From: Paenibacillus sp. J31TS4
GTDB taxonomy: Bacteria; Bacillota; Bacilli; Paenibacillales; NBRC-103111
Length of the DNA: 64,000 nt
Assembly (NCBI RefSeq): GCF_018403265.1
Contig: NZ_BOSI01000001.1
Coordinates: 2,046,001-2,110,000 of the forward strand
Direction of reading: 5' to 3'
Part shown: positions 33,756 through 42,304 of the stretch, one piece after another
How the letters are laid out: each line of letters starts with the position of its first letter
Position numbering within the stretch: position 1 is the stretch's first letter
Program-made: the position numbers and the translations under genes
The notes under the pieces: model-generated
Seen by the model: the letters and a program-made list of their open reading frames with translations, nothing else
Told to the model about the DNA's origin: nothing
Database searches by the model: none

Positions 33756-33853
33756 TACGTTTCTCCTCCTCCATGCCCGGCCGTCCGTTCGATCCCCCGA
33801 TCGCACGCCCGTCATCATGTACTGGTTGGTACTTACATAATGGACCTGCAACC

Positions 33854-33868
33854 TTAATGGAACATTAA
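33854..33868. promoter_or_regulatory. Palindrome upstream of htrA
   Basis: TTAATG-GAA-CATTAA is a perfect dyad about 100 bases before htrA and 27 bases before the yugN stop. It matches the palindrome at 10497 at 11 of 15 positions. A TTCCAT/TATGTA promoter could overlap it but is weak. Confidence 0.35.
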
Positions 33869-33894
33869 AACTAGCTAAATCGCAGGTAAAAACG

Positions 33895-34305
33895 CTATCC
33901 GAGTCCGGTTTCCACCTGACGGAGCACGTCTTCCGCCTGCTCGACCCAATGCGGCTCGATCTCCGCATCCTTGTCCTCCGGCTCCTGGAACTGGTTGACG
34001 AGCGCCCCGACGACGTTGGCGTTCGCTTCCTGGTCCAGATCCTGCTTATAGAGATGCTTCAGCACGTACGGCGTGCCCAGCTGGATGACGGCGTCCGATT
34101 CCGGCGTATCCCCGTCAAACGTGCCGTGCGTCACGATGAACGGAATACGCAGCCATACCTTTTGCTCCTCGTCCAAGTGGCGGTCGAAGCTGCCCCGGTC
34201 GTAGTCCCAGTTGCCCCCCAATCCGAAGGAATAGCCGGCCAGGCTCTTGCTCAGGTTGATGTACGCTTCTTCCCGGTTCTCCAATCGCGATTGCAAAGGA
34301 ATCAT
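33895..34305 (-). CDS. yugN: YugN-family protein
   Basis: Soluble protein of 136 residues. The pattern of a short N-terminal region, GNWDYDRGSFDRHL, a beta-rich centre (WLRIPFIVTHGTFDGDTPES and VIQLGTPYVLKHLY) and an acidic C-terminus matches the YugN-like family, which is confined to Bacillales and has no established function. The ATG is preceded by GGAGTGAGG. The leader contains a GC-rich stem-loop. It is a separate unit upstream of htrA on the same strand. Confidence 0.85.
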   Translation of the reverse strand: MIPLQSRLENREEAYINLSKSLAGYSFGLGGNWDYDRGSFDRHLDEEQKVWLRIPFIVTHGTFDGDTPESDAVIQLGTPYVLKHLYKQDLDQEANANVVGALVNQFQEPEDKDAEIEPHWVEQAEDVLRQVETGLG

Positions 34306-34341
34306 TCGTCCTCACTCCTATCAGTTATGGGATGGAACAAA

Positions 34342-34363
34342 GGCTTGCCCGATAAGGCAAGCC
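34342..34363 (-). other. Stem-loop in the yugN leader
   Basis: Perfect 8-bp stem GGCTTGCC-N6-GGCAAGCC, on the minus strand followed by TTTG, between a TAAAAT-like -10 and the yugN ribosome site. It could be a weak attenuator or mRNA stabiliser. Confidence 0.45.
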
Positions 34364-34432
34364 CTCAATATATGACATTTTACCCAAAGGCCCCTCCGCT
34401 CAAACCGTGACTAACTCGGGAAAGCGGGCAGC

Positions 34433-34462
34433 AAAAAAGGACCGGAAGCCCGGTCCTTTTTT
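34433..34462. terminator. Terminator of the 3D-domain gene (bidirectional)
   Basis: A6-GGACCGG-AAGC-CCGGTCC-T6, symmetrical, 11 bases after the 3D-gene stop. Confidence 0.93.
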
Positions 34463-34473
34463 GCGATGAAGCT

Positions 34474-35127
34474 TTACATTCGCGACGGCTTCGCGTCAGT
34501 CGAGACCCGTTCGGACGAGTTGAGCAGGTCCATCATCGCCTCCGTCACCTTGCCGCTGCCTCTCAGCAGCACGCGGACGGTTACGCTGCGCTTGCCCCAC
34601 TCGGAGTAAACCTTGTCCTTTGTCTCGAAGTACAGGTCAATCTTGCGGCCTTTGATCGCGCTGCCCGTGTCCGCGACGACTCCGTAGCCGTAGCCCGGAA
34701 TGTCGAGGATGGTCCCAATCGGAAAAACGCTTGGATCGGCGGCGATGGTCGAGAAGTTCGCTCGTCTCACCTTGACGCCCGACTTCGTGATGCCGTATGC
34801 CGGATGGCCCGGCGTCTTGCCGGTCGATTCCTTGCCGGCATAATAGCCGGTCGCGACCACCTCGACCGCGTCCAGGACGGCCGATTCGCCGGGCTTCCAG
34901 CCCTGTAGCGCTTCTACGGCCTGCAGTTCCTCACGGCTGGACTGACGGCCCCCCGGCTCGGACTTCGTCCGGACCTTCGTCGCCGCCCCCGCTCCGGCAT
35001 CAGGCCGGCCCTGCGAGACGGCCTCCGTCCCTTCTCTCTCGCTCATGGCCGGAGCGGCCGTGAACGCGAGGACGAGAAGCAAGGCGAACCCATACGCGCA
35101 TGTTCTGCGGAACGCTGTAGAAAACAT
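34474..35127 (-). CDS. Secreted 3D-domain protein (YuiC/YocH-like cell-wall hydrolase)
   Basis: Exported protein of 217 residues: signal peptide of about 30 ([16 protein letters not shown]), a low-complexity linker, then a 3D (three-aspartate) domain of about 110 residues. The family aspartates occur in [23 protein letters not shown] and KIDLYFET, and the fold resembles MltA-type lytic transglycosylases. The size matches Bacillus YuiC. The ATG is used because AGGGAGG lies eight bases upstream; however, this ribosome site is inside a strong hairpin. It lies 122 bases after thrS, with no terminator between, so readthrough from thrS is possible. Confidence 0.88.
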   Translation of the reverse strand: MFSTAFRRTCAYGFALLLVLAFTAAPAMSEREGTEAVSQGRPDAGAGAATKVRTKSEPGGRQSSREELQAVEALQGWKPGESAVLDAVEVVATGYYAGKESTGKTPGHPAYGITKSGVKVRRANFSTIAADPSVFPIGTILDIPGYGYGVVADTGSAIKGRKIDLYFETKDKVYSEWGKRSVTVRVLLRGSGKVTEAMMDLLNSSERVSTDAKPSRM

Positions 35128-35129
35128 TT

Positions 35130-35160
35130 GGACACCCTCCCTATGCAAAGGAGGATGTCC
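35130..35160 (-). promoter_or_regulatory. Hairpin sequestering the ribosome site of the 3D gene
   Basis: On the transcript GGACAUCCUCC pairs over its full 11 bases with GGAGGGUGUCC (one G-U pair) around a 9-base loop. The 3' arm contains the AGGGAGG Shine-Dalgarno sequence and ends two bases before AUG. Confidence 0.75.
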
Positions 35161-35249
35161 AAGTTGCCGTGCTTTATTCATAGCGCCGGGAGAAGCGGGG
35201 CATCCGCCTCGTGACCGGCCTATTGCCGGGTTCTCCCGAGCTCACGCTA

Positions 35250-37169
35250 TTACAGCTGCTTCGTGCGGATTTCCTCGGCGATCCGGTCAGCGATCTCCTT
35301 CACGCCCATCGTGCCAAGGTCGCCTTCTCCGCGCTTGCGGACGGCGACGGAGCCGCTCGAGCGCTCGTTCTCGCCGAGCACGAGCATGTACGGCACCTTC
35401 TCCAGCTGTGCCTCGCGGATCTTGTAGCCGAGCTTCTCGCTGCGTGCGTCGATCTCGACGCGGATGCCGGCTTCCTCAAGCGACTGCTTCACCTGCAGCG
35501 CATAGTCGAGGAATGCGTCCGATACCGGAAGCAGCTTCGCCTGCACCGGCGCGAGCCAGGTCGGGAACGCACCGCTGAAGTGCTCCGTCAGAATGCCGAT
35601 GAACCGGTCGATAGAACCGTAGACGGCGCGGTGAATGACGACCGGACGATGCTTCTGATTGTCTTCGCCGATATACGACAAGTCGAACTTCTCCGGCATC
35701 TGGAAGTCGAGCTGGATCGTGGCGCACTGCCAGCTCCGCTTGAGCGCGTCGAGGATGTGGAAGTCGATCTTCGGTCCGTAGAAAGCCCCGTCGCCCTCGT
35801 TGACGCGGTATTCGATGCCGCGGGCGTCGAGGACGCTCTGCAGCGCCTGCTCGGCCTGGTTCCACAGTTCCTCGGAGCCCATCGAATCCTCCGGACGCGT
35901 CGACAGCTCGATTTTATATTCAAAGCCGAATACGGAGTAGATCTCGTCGATCAGGGCGATGACCTTGCTGATCTCGTCCTCGATCTGGTCGGGACGCACG
36001 AAGATGTGAGCGTCGTCCTGGCAGAACGTCCGCACACGCATCATGCCGTTCAGGGCGCCGGACAGCTCGTGCCGGTGCACCTGGCCGAATTCCGAGATGC
36101 GGATCGGCAGTTCGCGGTACGAGTGCAGGCTGTTTTTGAAGATAAGCATGTGTCCCGGGCAGTTCATCGGCTTGAGCGCGAATCTCGTATCGTCGACCTC
36201 GGAGAAGTACATGTTCTCGTGGTAGTGATCCCAGTGACCGGACTGCTCCCACAGCCGCTGGTTCATCATGAACGGCGTGCGCACCTCGTCGTAATCGCGC
36301 TTCGTCTGCAGGTCGCGGGAGAAGTTCTCCAGCTGCGTGCGGATCGTCATACCCTTCGGCAGGTAGAACGGCATGCCCGGCGCTTCCTCGGAGAACATGA
36401 ACAGGCCGAGTTCCTTGCCCAGCTTGCGGTGGTCGCGCTTCTTGGCTTCCTCGAGCAGATGCAGGTGCTCGTCCAGCTGCGCCTTCTTCGGGAACGACGT
36501 TCCGTAGATCCGCTGCAGCATTTTGTTGTCCGAATTGCCGCGCCAGTAAGCGCCGGCCACGTTTTGCAGCTTGAACGCCTTGATCTTGCCCGTGGACGGC
36601 AAGTGCGGACCGCGGCACAGGTCGAAGAATTCGCCCTGGTCGTAGATCGTAATGACCGAGCCTTCGGGCAGATCGCGGATCAGCTCGAGCTTGAGCGGAT
36701 CCTCGAGCTCGCCGAAGATGCGCAGCGCTTCCTCGCGGCTGACAACCCGACGGGTAATCGGCAGGTTCTCCTGCGTGATCTTCTCCATTTCCTTCTCGAT
36801 TGCGGCCAGATCGTCCGGCGTCAGCGGCTTGTCGATGTCGATGTCGTAGTAGAAGCCGTCCTCGATGACTGGGCCGATGCCGAGCTTGACGGCCTTCTCG
36901 CCGTAAATCCGTTTGATCGCCTGCGCCATCAGGTGGGCCGTGCTGTGCCGGTACACCTCCAGGCCGTCCTTGCTGTCGAGCGTAATGATCTCGACCGCAC
37001 TGTCCTCTTCGATCGGACGGTTCAGGTCGACCGGCTTGCCGTCGATCTTGCCGGCGACTGCGTTTTTCTTAAGCCCGGAGCTGATGGAGCCGGCCACTTC
37101 CTCGATCGTGGTGCCGCGCTCGTACTCCCTTACCGCACCGTCCGGGAACGTTACTTTTACGTTTGGCAT
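35250..37169 (-). CDS. thrS: Threonyl-tRNA synthetase
   Basis: Class II synthetase of 639 residues. Domains in order: TGS (1-62), the N2 editing domain with HSTAHLMAQAIKRIYG and FFDLCRGPHLPSTG, the catalytic core with zinc-binding residues in PMNCPGHM and motif 2 in FGQVHRHELSGALNGMMRVR, and a C-terminal anticodon-binding domain ending GVKEIADRIAEEI. CAGGAGG lies seven to eight bases before the ATG. It is preceded by a T-box and by ytxC on the same strand, the gene order known from Bacillus. Confidence 0.97.
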   Translation of the reverse strand: MPNVKVTFPDGAVREYERGTTIEEVAGSISSGLKKNAVAGKIDGKPVDLNRPIEEDSAVEIITLDSKDGLEVYRHSTAHLMAQAIKRIYGEKAVKLGIGPVIEDGFYYDIDIDKPLTPDDLAAIEKEMEKITQENLPITRRVVSREEALRIFGELEDPLKLELIRDLPEGSVITIYDQGEFFDLCRGPHLPSTGKIKAFKLQNVAGAYWRGNSDNKMLQRIYGTSFPKKAQLDEHLHLLEEAKKRDHRKLGKELGLFMFSEEAPGMPFYLPKGMTIRTQLENFSRDLQTKRDYDEVRTPFMMNQRLWEQSGHWDHYHENMYFSEVDDTRFALKPMNCPGHMLIFKNSLHSYRELPIRISEFGQVHRHELSGALNGMMRVRTFCQDDAHIFVRPDQIEDEISKVIALIDEIYSVFGFEYKIELSTRPEDSMGSEELWNQAEQALQSVLDARGIEYRVNEGDGAFYGPKIDFHILDALKRSWQCATIQLDFQMPEKFDLSYIGEDNQKHRPVVIHRAVYGSIDRFIGILTEHFSGAFPTWLAPVQAKLLPVSDAFLDYALQVKQSLEEAGIRVEIDARSEKLGYKIREAQLEKVPYMLVLGENERSSGSVAVRKRGEGDLGTMGVKEIADRIAEEIRTKQL

Positions 37170-37209
37170 TGTCGTCTCCTCCTGTTTCAAATCTGGATTC
37201 TATGAACGC

Positions 37210-37525
37210 AAAAAAACGCAGCTACGTCCAAGGGACGAGTGCGTTCAGCTCGTGGTTCCACCCTAGTTCGACCCGCGGCAGCAAAGTGCGGCGCATCCGG
37301 CTCTCGCCGGTCCGCGCTTTTGTCTGAAGCGAGGTCCTCTTCGGCATCCGGTAACGCGGATGAGACGGCGGCGCCTACTGCCGCGCTGGGGCGGGTTCGG
37401 GGTCGCGGCTCCAAAGGGGTAATTCCGATGCGGTCGCTGGAGGAGCTTTCAGCAGTCGTCCTCTCTCTGGACAGCCCGTTCATGGGAATCGTGTCTTTGG
37501 TCATCGCCTGATCTTGCTGGTTATG
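37210..37525 (-). promoter_or_regulatory. T-box riboswitch of thrS (tRNA-Thr)
   Basis: The antiterminator core AGGGTGGAACCACG (37251-37264) is followed by a terminator stem AACGCA/TGCGTT with inner CGTCC/GGACG and T7. The upstream stem I contains AGAGAGAGG; 18 bases after its CTCCTCC strand lies ACC (37420 to 37418), a threonine codon. The proS leader has CCC at the same offset, supporting both specifier assignments. Confidence 0.93.
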
Positions 37526-37531
37526 GCCTTC

Positions 37532-37560
37532 ATTATAAAACTCGCTGACCGGAAGGTCAA
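37532..37560 (-). promoter_or_regulatory. thrS promoter
   Basis: Minus-strand TTGACC and TATAAT with a 17-base spacer; the -35 overlaps the stop codon of ytxC. Confidence 0.9.
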
Positions 37561-38417
37561 GTGCAGAGCTCCACCCGGTTCTCGAAGATTTGCTGGATCG
37601 TCTTGATGACCTGCAGCTCCGGCTCTCTCGTATGGATGAAGATTTTGCGCGGAGACACGGTCAGGAGCGCGCTCACGATCATATCCTCGACCGTGCCTCC
37701 CGTATCCGGCATATCGCCGCCCGCTCCGGCGAGCAGCTTGGGGTCGATGGGCTTCATCTGGTCGTTCAGCAGCTGAAAATCGTGTCCGCCCTTGTGCAGC
37801 AGATGAGCCGCCGGCATGATCGTATCCTGGATGAACACATAGTACTTGAGCAGCGAGATGAAATCCTGGTACTGCTGGTCCATCACCATTTCCTCAATGG
37901 CGTAATCGAGCGTCTCCTCCAGTTCCTTCCGGTAGAACGGCAGGCGGAACGTCACGAAGCCTTCCAGATGAAGCGCGTTCTGCTCCTGGAGATAGTCGGC
38001 GATCAAGGCCGCGATTTTGGCACGGCGGCGAAGCCCCGTCTGTCCGGCGCCTTCCTCGCCCCCTCCTTCCAGCAGCTCCTCGCTGTAGCGGATCAGCTTG
38101 GCCGTCTCCTCCCTGCCGGAGAACGGCGACACGCCTGCCGCAATCCGGCTCAGCAGCTGACTCTCGAGCACCCGGACCACGACCTCGGCCAATGCCTCGG
38201 CCAGTACGGCTCCCGCCGCCCGCCGGACCTCCGCCATCGGCAGGCGTTCGGCGACCGGCTCGCAGTGCAGCTCCAGCATGCCGGCTGCAGCGTCGGCCTT
38301 CACCCGGCAGCTGGCCTCTTCGTGCGGCAGCGCTCGCAGCTCCCGGGTCAGCTCCTCCGTCAGCCGGGTCCACGTCTCCTCGTCCATCTTGGGCAGCGTG
38401 ATTTGATACAGCTTCAT
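37557..38417 (-). CDS. ytxC: Putative sporulation protein YtxC
   Basis: Cytoplasmic protein of 286 residues. The identification rests on the family pattern (DYLQEQNALHLEGFVTFRLP, then YVFIQDTIMPAAHLLHKGG and DMIVSALLTVSPRKIFIHT) and on position directly upstream of thrS, as in Bacillus. The central region around 115-135 is Gly/Glu-rich and variable. YtxC is linked to sporulation by name and distribution; its biochemical role is unknown. The ATG is preceded by GGAGGGAAGGCG. The thrS promoter begins inside its last codons. Confidence 0.88.
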   Translation of the reverse strand: MKLYQITLPKMDEETWTRLTEELTRELRALPHEEASCRVKADAAAGMLELHCEPVAERLPMAEVRRAAGAVLAEALAEVVVRVLESQLLSRIAAGVSPFSGREETAKLIRYSEELLEGGGEEGAGQTGLRRRAKIAALIADYLQEQNALHLEGFVTFRLPFYRKELEETLDYAIEEMVMDQQYQDFISLLKYYVFIQDTIMPAAHLLHKGGHDFQLLNDQMKPIDPKLLAGAGGDMPDTGGTVEDMIVSALLTVSPRKIFIHTREPELQVIKTIQQIFENRVELCT

Positions 38418-38565
38418 CGCCTTCCCTCCTTCCGGCAGTATGCACGTGATAATGTATATGGTTTGCGAAAACGAGATATACAATCAAAAACCTCAGACGC
38501 GGACCGCCGCCAAAAAGTGGAGACGGGAAGTCAGCAAGCCGGGGAAGGGGATATTCCAAAACGAC

Positions 38566-38596
38566 AAAAAACGCCGCCCGGTTCGCCCGGACGGCG
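38566..38596 (-). terminator. mqnC terminator
   Basis: Minus-strand CGCCGTCCGG-N5-CCGGGCGGCG (one G-T pair) followed by T6, 37 bases after the mqnC stop. Confidence 0.9.
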
Positions 38597-38632
38597 TCTT
38601 GCTCTGGTCTTGCCTGGGACCAGACTATGGGA

Positions 38633-39763
38633 TTAGTTCTGCATGACAAAATCCTGGTCGGCTACGTCCTGCTCGTTGTACATGCGCAGAATGTTGTAGC
38701 TGGTGTTGCGCTGAGCCGGGATTTTGCCGGCTTCGCGGATGAGCTGCAGAATAAGCGAGATGTTGACCTTGTGCGTCGTGCCGGCCGCCGAGACTACGTT
38801 CTCCTCGATCATCGTCGAGCCAAAGTCGTTGCAGCCGTAGGACAGCGACAGCTTGCCGACCTCCGGTCCCATCGTAACCCACGAGGATTGGAAGTTCGGA
38901 ATGTTGTCCAGCATAATCCGGCTGATCGCGAGCGTCTTCAGGTAGACGTCGGGGCCTGCCTTCTCCACCTTCAGGTTGGTGTTGTCCGGCTGGAAAATCC
39001 ACGGGATGAACGCGAGGAAGCCCGGCGACGGCAGCTTCTGCTCCAGGCACTTGTCCTGCGAATCGCGGACGCGCAGCAGGTGCAGCGCGCGCTCCTCGTT
39101 CGATTCGCCGAAGCCGACGACCATGGTCGCCGTCGTGGACATGCCGCGGCGATGCGCCGCCTCCATAACGTCCATCCACTGGCGCCAGGAGCCCTTCTTC
39201 CGGCTGATCTTCATGCGCGTCCGGTCGTCGAGAATCTCGGCGCCTCCGCCCGGCAGCGAATCGAGTCCGGCTTCGTTCAGCTCACGGATGACCTCGTCGA
39301 GCGTCAGTCCCGAGAGCTCGACCATCTTGATGATCTCTGCGGGGGAGAACGAATGCATCTGGATCTGGAACCGCTTCTTGATCTCCCGCAGCAGATCGGT
39401 GTAGTACGAGAACGGCAGGCTCGGGTGGGTGCCCCCCTGCATCAGAATCTCGGTGCCGCCTACGTCGATCGTCTCCTGAATCTTTTGGAAGATCGTCTCG
39501 TTCGGGAGCACATAGCCGCCCTCGGCGCCTGGTGCGCGGTAGAACGCGCAGAACCGGCAGTAGGTGTCGCATACGTTGGTATAGTTGACGTTGCGTCCGA
39601 CGACGAACGTCGTGATCGGTTCAGGATGCCACTTCAGCATGATCTTGTTGGCGGCGTCGCCCAACTTTTCGATTTCGTCGGATTCGAACAGCTGGATACA
39701 GTCCTCCAGGCTGATGCGTCCGCCGGCGACCGCTTTGTCCAGAATCGGGTCAATGGCGCTCAC
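38633..39763 (-). CDS. mqnC: Cyclic dehypoxanthinyl futalosine synthase
   Basis: Radical SAM enzyme of 376 residues in the futalosine route to menaquinone; it closes the ring of dehypoxanthine futalosine. The cluster motif CDTYCRFCAFYR (CxxxCxxC) is preceded by VNYTNVC, and the downstream GGTEILMQGGTHP, HSFSPAEI and GLDSLPGGGAEIL stretches are characteristic of MqnC (its relatives MqnE and CofH differ here). GTG start with GAGGAG about 11 bases upstream. It is a single gene bracketed by ytxC and metC; no other mqn gene is in the window. It implies that this strain makes menaquinone by the futalosine pathway rather than by MenF-D-E. Confidence 0.95.
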   Translation of the reverse strand: MSAIDPILDKAVAGGRISLEDCIQLFESDEIEKLGDAANKIMLKWHPEPITTFVVGRNVNYTNVCDTYCRFCAFYRAPGAEGGYVLPNETIFQKIQETIDVGGTEILMQGGTHPSLPFSYYTDLLREIKKRFQIQMHSFSPAEIIKMVELSGLTLDEVIRELNEAGLDSLPGGGAEILDDRTRMKISRKKGSWRQWMDVMEAAHRRGMSTTATMVVGFGESNEERALHLLRVRDSQDKCLEQKLPSPGFLAFIPWIFQPDNTNLKVEKAGPDVYLKTLAISRIMLDNIPNFQSSWVTMGPEVGKLSLSYGCNDFGSTMIEENVVSAAGTTHKVNISLILQLIREAGKIPAQRNTSYNILRMYNEQDVADQDFVMQN

Positions 39764-39900
39764 GATATCTTCATCTCCTCTGGCTCGGTTTCAAACAAAC
39801 AGCTTCTCCCATCGTAACATACCGGGCAGGAGCCGTCACCCGTCTCCTATCCGGCACGCGTTACGATCCGGTGAAACCGAGGCGTGCAACACGGGCCGGA

Positions 39901-41073
39901 TCAGCGGAGCGCCTGCTCGAGGTCGGCGATCAGATCGTCCACCGCTTCGAGGCCGACGGAATACCGCAGCAGGCCGTCGGTAATGCCCCGCTCCGCGCGG
40001 ACCTCCGGCGGCATCGCCGCGTGCGACATCATCGCCGGGTAAGAGAGGATGCTCTCGACCGCGCCCAGGCTGACCGCGACGAGAGGGAGCTTCACCCGGC
40101 CGAGCAGCCGCCGCGCCCGCTCTCCGCTGCCGACGTCGAACGAGACGACGGCGCCGTAGCCGCGGGACTGCGCCTCCTGGATCTCGCGCCCCGGGTGATC
40201 CGAGAGCCCGGGATAATAGACGCGGGCGATCTCCGGATGGGCAGCCAGCCAAGAGGCCAGCGTACGGGCGCTGCGCTCGTGCGCTTCCATCCGTGCCTGC
40301 AGCGTCTTCATCCCGCGAATGAGCAGCCACGAATCCTGCACGCCCAGCACGTTGCCGAGCCCGTTCTGAATCTGCTTGAGGCGAACCCCCAGCTCGTCCG
40401 TCGCGGCCACGGCCAGGCCGGCCAGCACGTCGCTGTGCCCGCCGAGGAACTTGGTCGCGCTGTGGAGGACGATGTCGATGCCGAGCTCGATCGGACGCTG
40501 GTGATAAGGCGTCATGAATGTGTTGTCCAGCATCGTCAGCAGGCCGTTCTCTTTGGCCCAGCCGGCGACGGCCCGGATGTCGGTAATCTTGAGCGTCGGG
40601 TTGGACGGCGTCTCGAGGAACACGGCCTTGGTGTTCGGGCGCAGGGCAGCTTTGACCTGCTCCAGATCCGTCATGTCCACGAAGGTCGTCTCGATGTTCA
40701 TCCGGCTCAGAATCGTCGTCAGAAGCCGGTACGTCCCTCCGTATACGTCCTCCGTGCAGATGAGGTGATCCCCCGCCGAGAGCAGGAAGCAGGCGGCGGA
40801 GATCGCCGCCATGCCCGAGGCGAAGGCGAAGCCGCGCGCGCCGCCCTCGAGAGTGGCTATATAGTCCTCCAGCGCCTGCCGCGTCGGGTTGCCCGAACGT
40901 GTATAGTCGTGGACCGGGGGATGCTCCAGATCGAAATGATGAAAGGTCGACGTCTGATAGATCGGAAAGCTCGCCGCCCCGGTCGTCCGGTCAATCTCCG
41001 AGCCGAAGTGAATGAGCCTCGTGGCGAAATCCGGCGTCCGTTCGTTATCGCTGCGCTGTCTGTCCTCAGCCAC
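39901..41073 (-). CDS. metC: Cystathionine beta-lyase (MetC type)
   Basis: PLP-dependent Cys/Met-metabolism enzyme of 390 residues. The Schiff-base lysine is in LHSATKFLGGHSDVLAG, with TRSGNPTR and ASGMAAI forming the cofactor pocket. Position after metI in the same operon, overlapping it by eight bases, matches the Bacillus metI-metC arrangement, in which MetC cleaves cystathionine to homocysteine. Sequence alone does not exclude gamma-lyase activity. It is the last gene of the S-box operon. Confidence 0.9.
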   Translation of the reverse strand: MAEDRQRSDNERTPDFATRLIHFGSEIDRTTGAASFPIYQTSTFHHFDLEHPPVHDYTRSGNPTRQALEDYIATLEGGARGFAFASGMAAISAACFLLSAGDHLICTEDVYGGTYRLLTTILSRMNIETTFVDMTDLEQVKAALRPNTKAVFLETPSNPTLKITDIRAVAGWAKENGLLTMLDNTFMTPYHQRPIELGIDIVLHSATKFLGGHSDVLAGLAVAATDELGVRLKQIQNGLGNVLGVQDSWLLIRGMKTLQARMEAHERSARTLASWLAAHPEIARVYYPGLSDHPGREIQEAQSRGYGAVVSFDVGSGERARRLLGRVKLPLVAVSLGAVESILSYPAMMSHAAMPPEVRAERGITDGLLRYSVGLEAVDDLIADLEQALR

Positions 41074-42238
41074 GGCTCCCCGCTCCCTTCGTCTCTTCCT
41101 CCGCCGCCACGAGCGCCTGCTCGAGATCGGCGATCAGGTCGTCGGCATGCTCGATGCCGACCGAGAAGCGCAGCAGCCGGTCGTCGACGCCGACCTGCCG
41201 GCGGATCGCCTCCGGAATGTCTGCGTGCGTCTGGACCGCCGGGTACGTCATGAGCGACTCGACGCCGCCCAGGCTCTCGGCGAACGCGATCAGCCGGATG
41301 TGCCGCAGAATCGGCTCGACCAGGCGGGCGTCGGTCACCTTGAAGGAGAAGATGCCGGTGTTGCCCGAAGCCTGCTTCCTCTGAATGGAATAAGCGGGGT
41401 GACTCTCAAGCCCCGGATAGAACACCTCGGCAACGAGCGGATGCCCTTCGAGATACTGGGCGATCCGCGTCGCATTCTCCTGATGGCGCTCCATCCGAAG
41501 CGCCAGCGTCTTCATTCCCCGCATGAGCAGCCAGGAGTCGTTCGGGCCGAGCACCGAGCCGATGGAATTGTGCAGGAACGCCATCTCCTCGGACAGCTCC
41601 TTGCCTTTGGTGACGACCAGGCCGGCCAGCACGTCGTTATGGCCGCCCAGGTACTTGGTCGCGCTGTGGACGACGATGTCCGCGCCCAGCTCGAGCGGAC
41701 GCTGAAAGAACGGTGTCAGGAGCGTGTTATCGACGATGGTCAACAGGCCGCGGGACCGGGCCCAGGCGCTGACCGCGGCCAGGTCCGTCACCATCATGAG
41801 CGGGTTCGTCGGCGTCTCGATCAGCACGGCACGGGTGCTCTCCGTCCGACATCGCTCCAGCGCCTCAAGGTCGTTCGTATCCACATAGGAGGCGGTCACG
41901 CCGAACTTGCCCATGATGCGCTCCAGGAGCCGATAGGTGCCTCCGTACAGATCAAGCGAGACGATGAGATGGTCGCCCGAACGGAATAGCGAGAAGATTG
42001 TCTGCAGTGCCGCCATGCCCGTGCTGAACGCGAAGCCCGCGTCTCCGGCCTCCAGCTCCGCGATCGCTTCCTCGAGAACGGCGCGGGTCGGATTCTTGGT
42101 GCGGGAATAGTCGAACCCGGTGCTTTGACCGAGCCGCGGATGACGGAAGGCGGTAGCATTGTAGATCGGATAACTGACGGCCCCGGTAACCGGCTCCGAT
42201 ACCGATCCGATCTGGGCCAAACGGCTTTCAATTCTCAT
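41066..42238 (-). CDS. metI: Cystathionine gamma-synthase / O-acetylhomoserine thiolyase (MetI type)
   Basis: PLP enzyme of 390 residues that couples activated homoserine with cysteine or sulfide. Cofactor motifs: YSRTKNPTR, FSTGMAALQTI, VHSATKYLGGHNDVLAG. The N-terminus (GAVSYPIYNATAFRHP) is of the MetI subgroup. ATG with GGGAGG 11 bases upstream; a TTG three codons earlier would sit too close to that site. It lies 66 bases after metA and overlaps metC by eight bases, so metA-metI-metC form one methionine operon. Confidence 0.92.
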   Translation of the reverse strand: MRIESRLAQIGSVSEPVTGAVSYPIYNATAFRHPRLGQSTGFDYSRTKNPTRAVLEEAIAELEAGDAGFAFSTGMAALQTIFSLFRSGDHLIVSLDLYGGTYRLLERIMGKFGVTASYVDTNDLEALERCRTESTRAVLIETPTNPLMMVTDLAAVSAWARSRGLLTIVDNTLLTPFFQRPLELGADIVVHSATKYLGGHNDVLAGLVVTKGKELSEEMAFLHNSIGSVLGPNDSWLLMRGMKTLALRMERHQENATRIAQYLEGHPLVAEVFYPGLESHPAYSIQRKQASGNTGIFSFKVTDARLVEPILRHIRLIAFAESLGGVESLMTYPAVQTHADIPEAIRRQVGVDDRLLRFSVGIEHADDLIADLEQALVAAEEETKGAGSRG

Positions 42239-42304
42239 GGCAAACAATTCCTCCCAAACGATGATGGTTGGTGCAGCTAAGGGTGCAGGATGACAGAGTT
42301 CGTC

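Noticed and set aside
31647-33857. Long plus-strand frame across htrA and its regulator
   Set aside because: Shadow of htrA, whose catalytic triad and PDZ domain are on the other strand.
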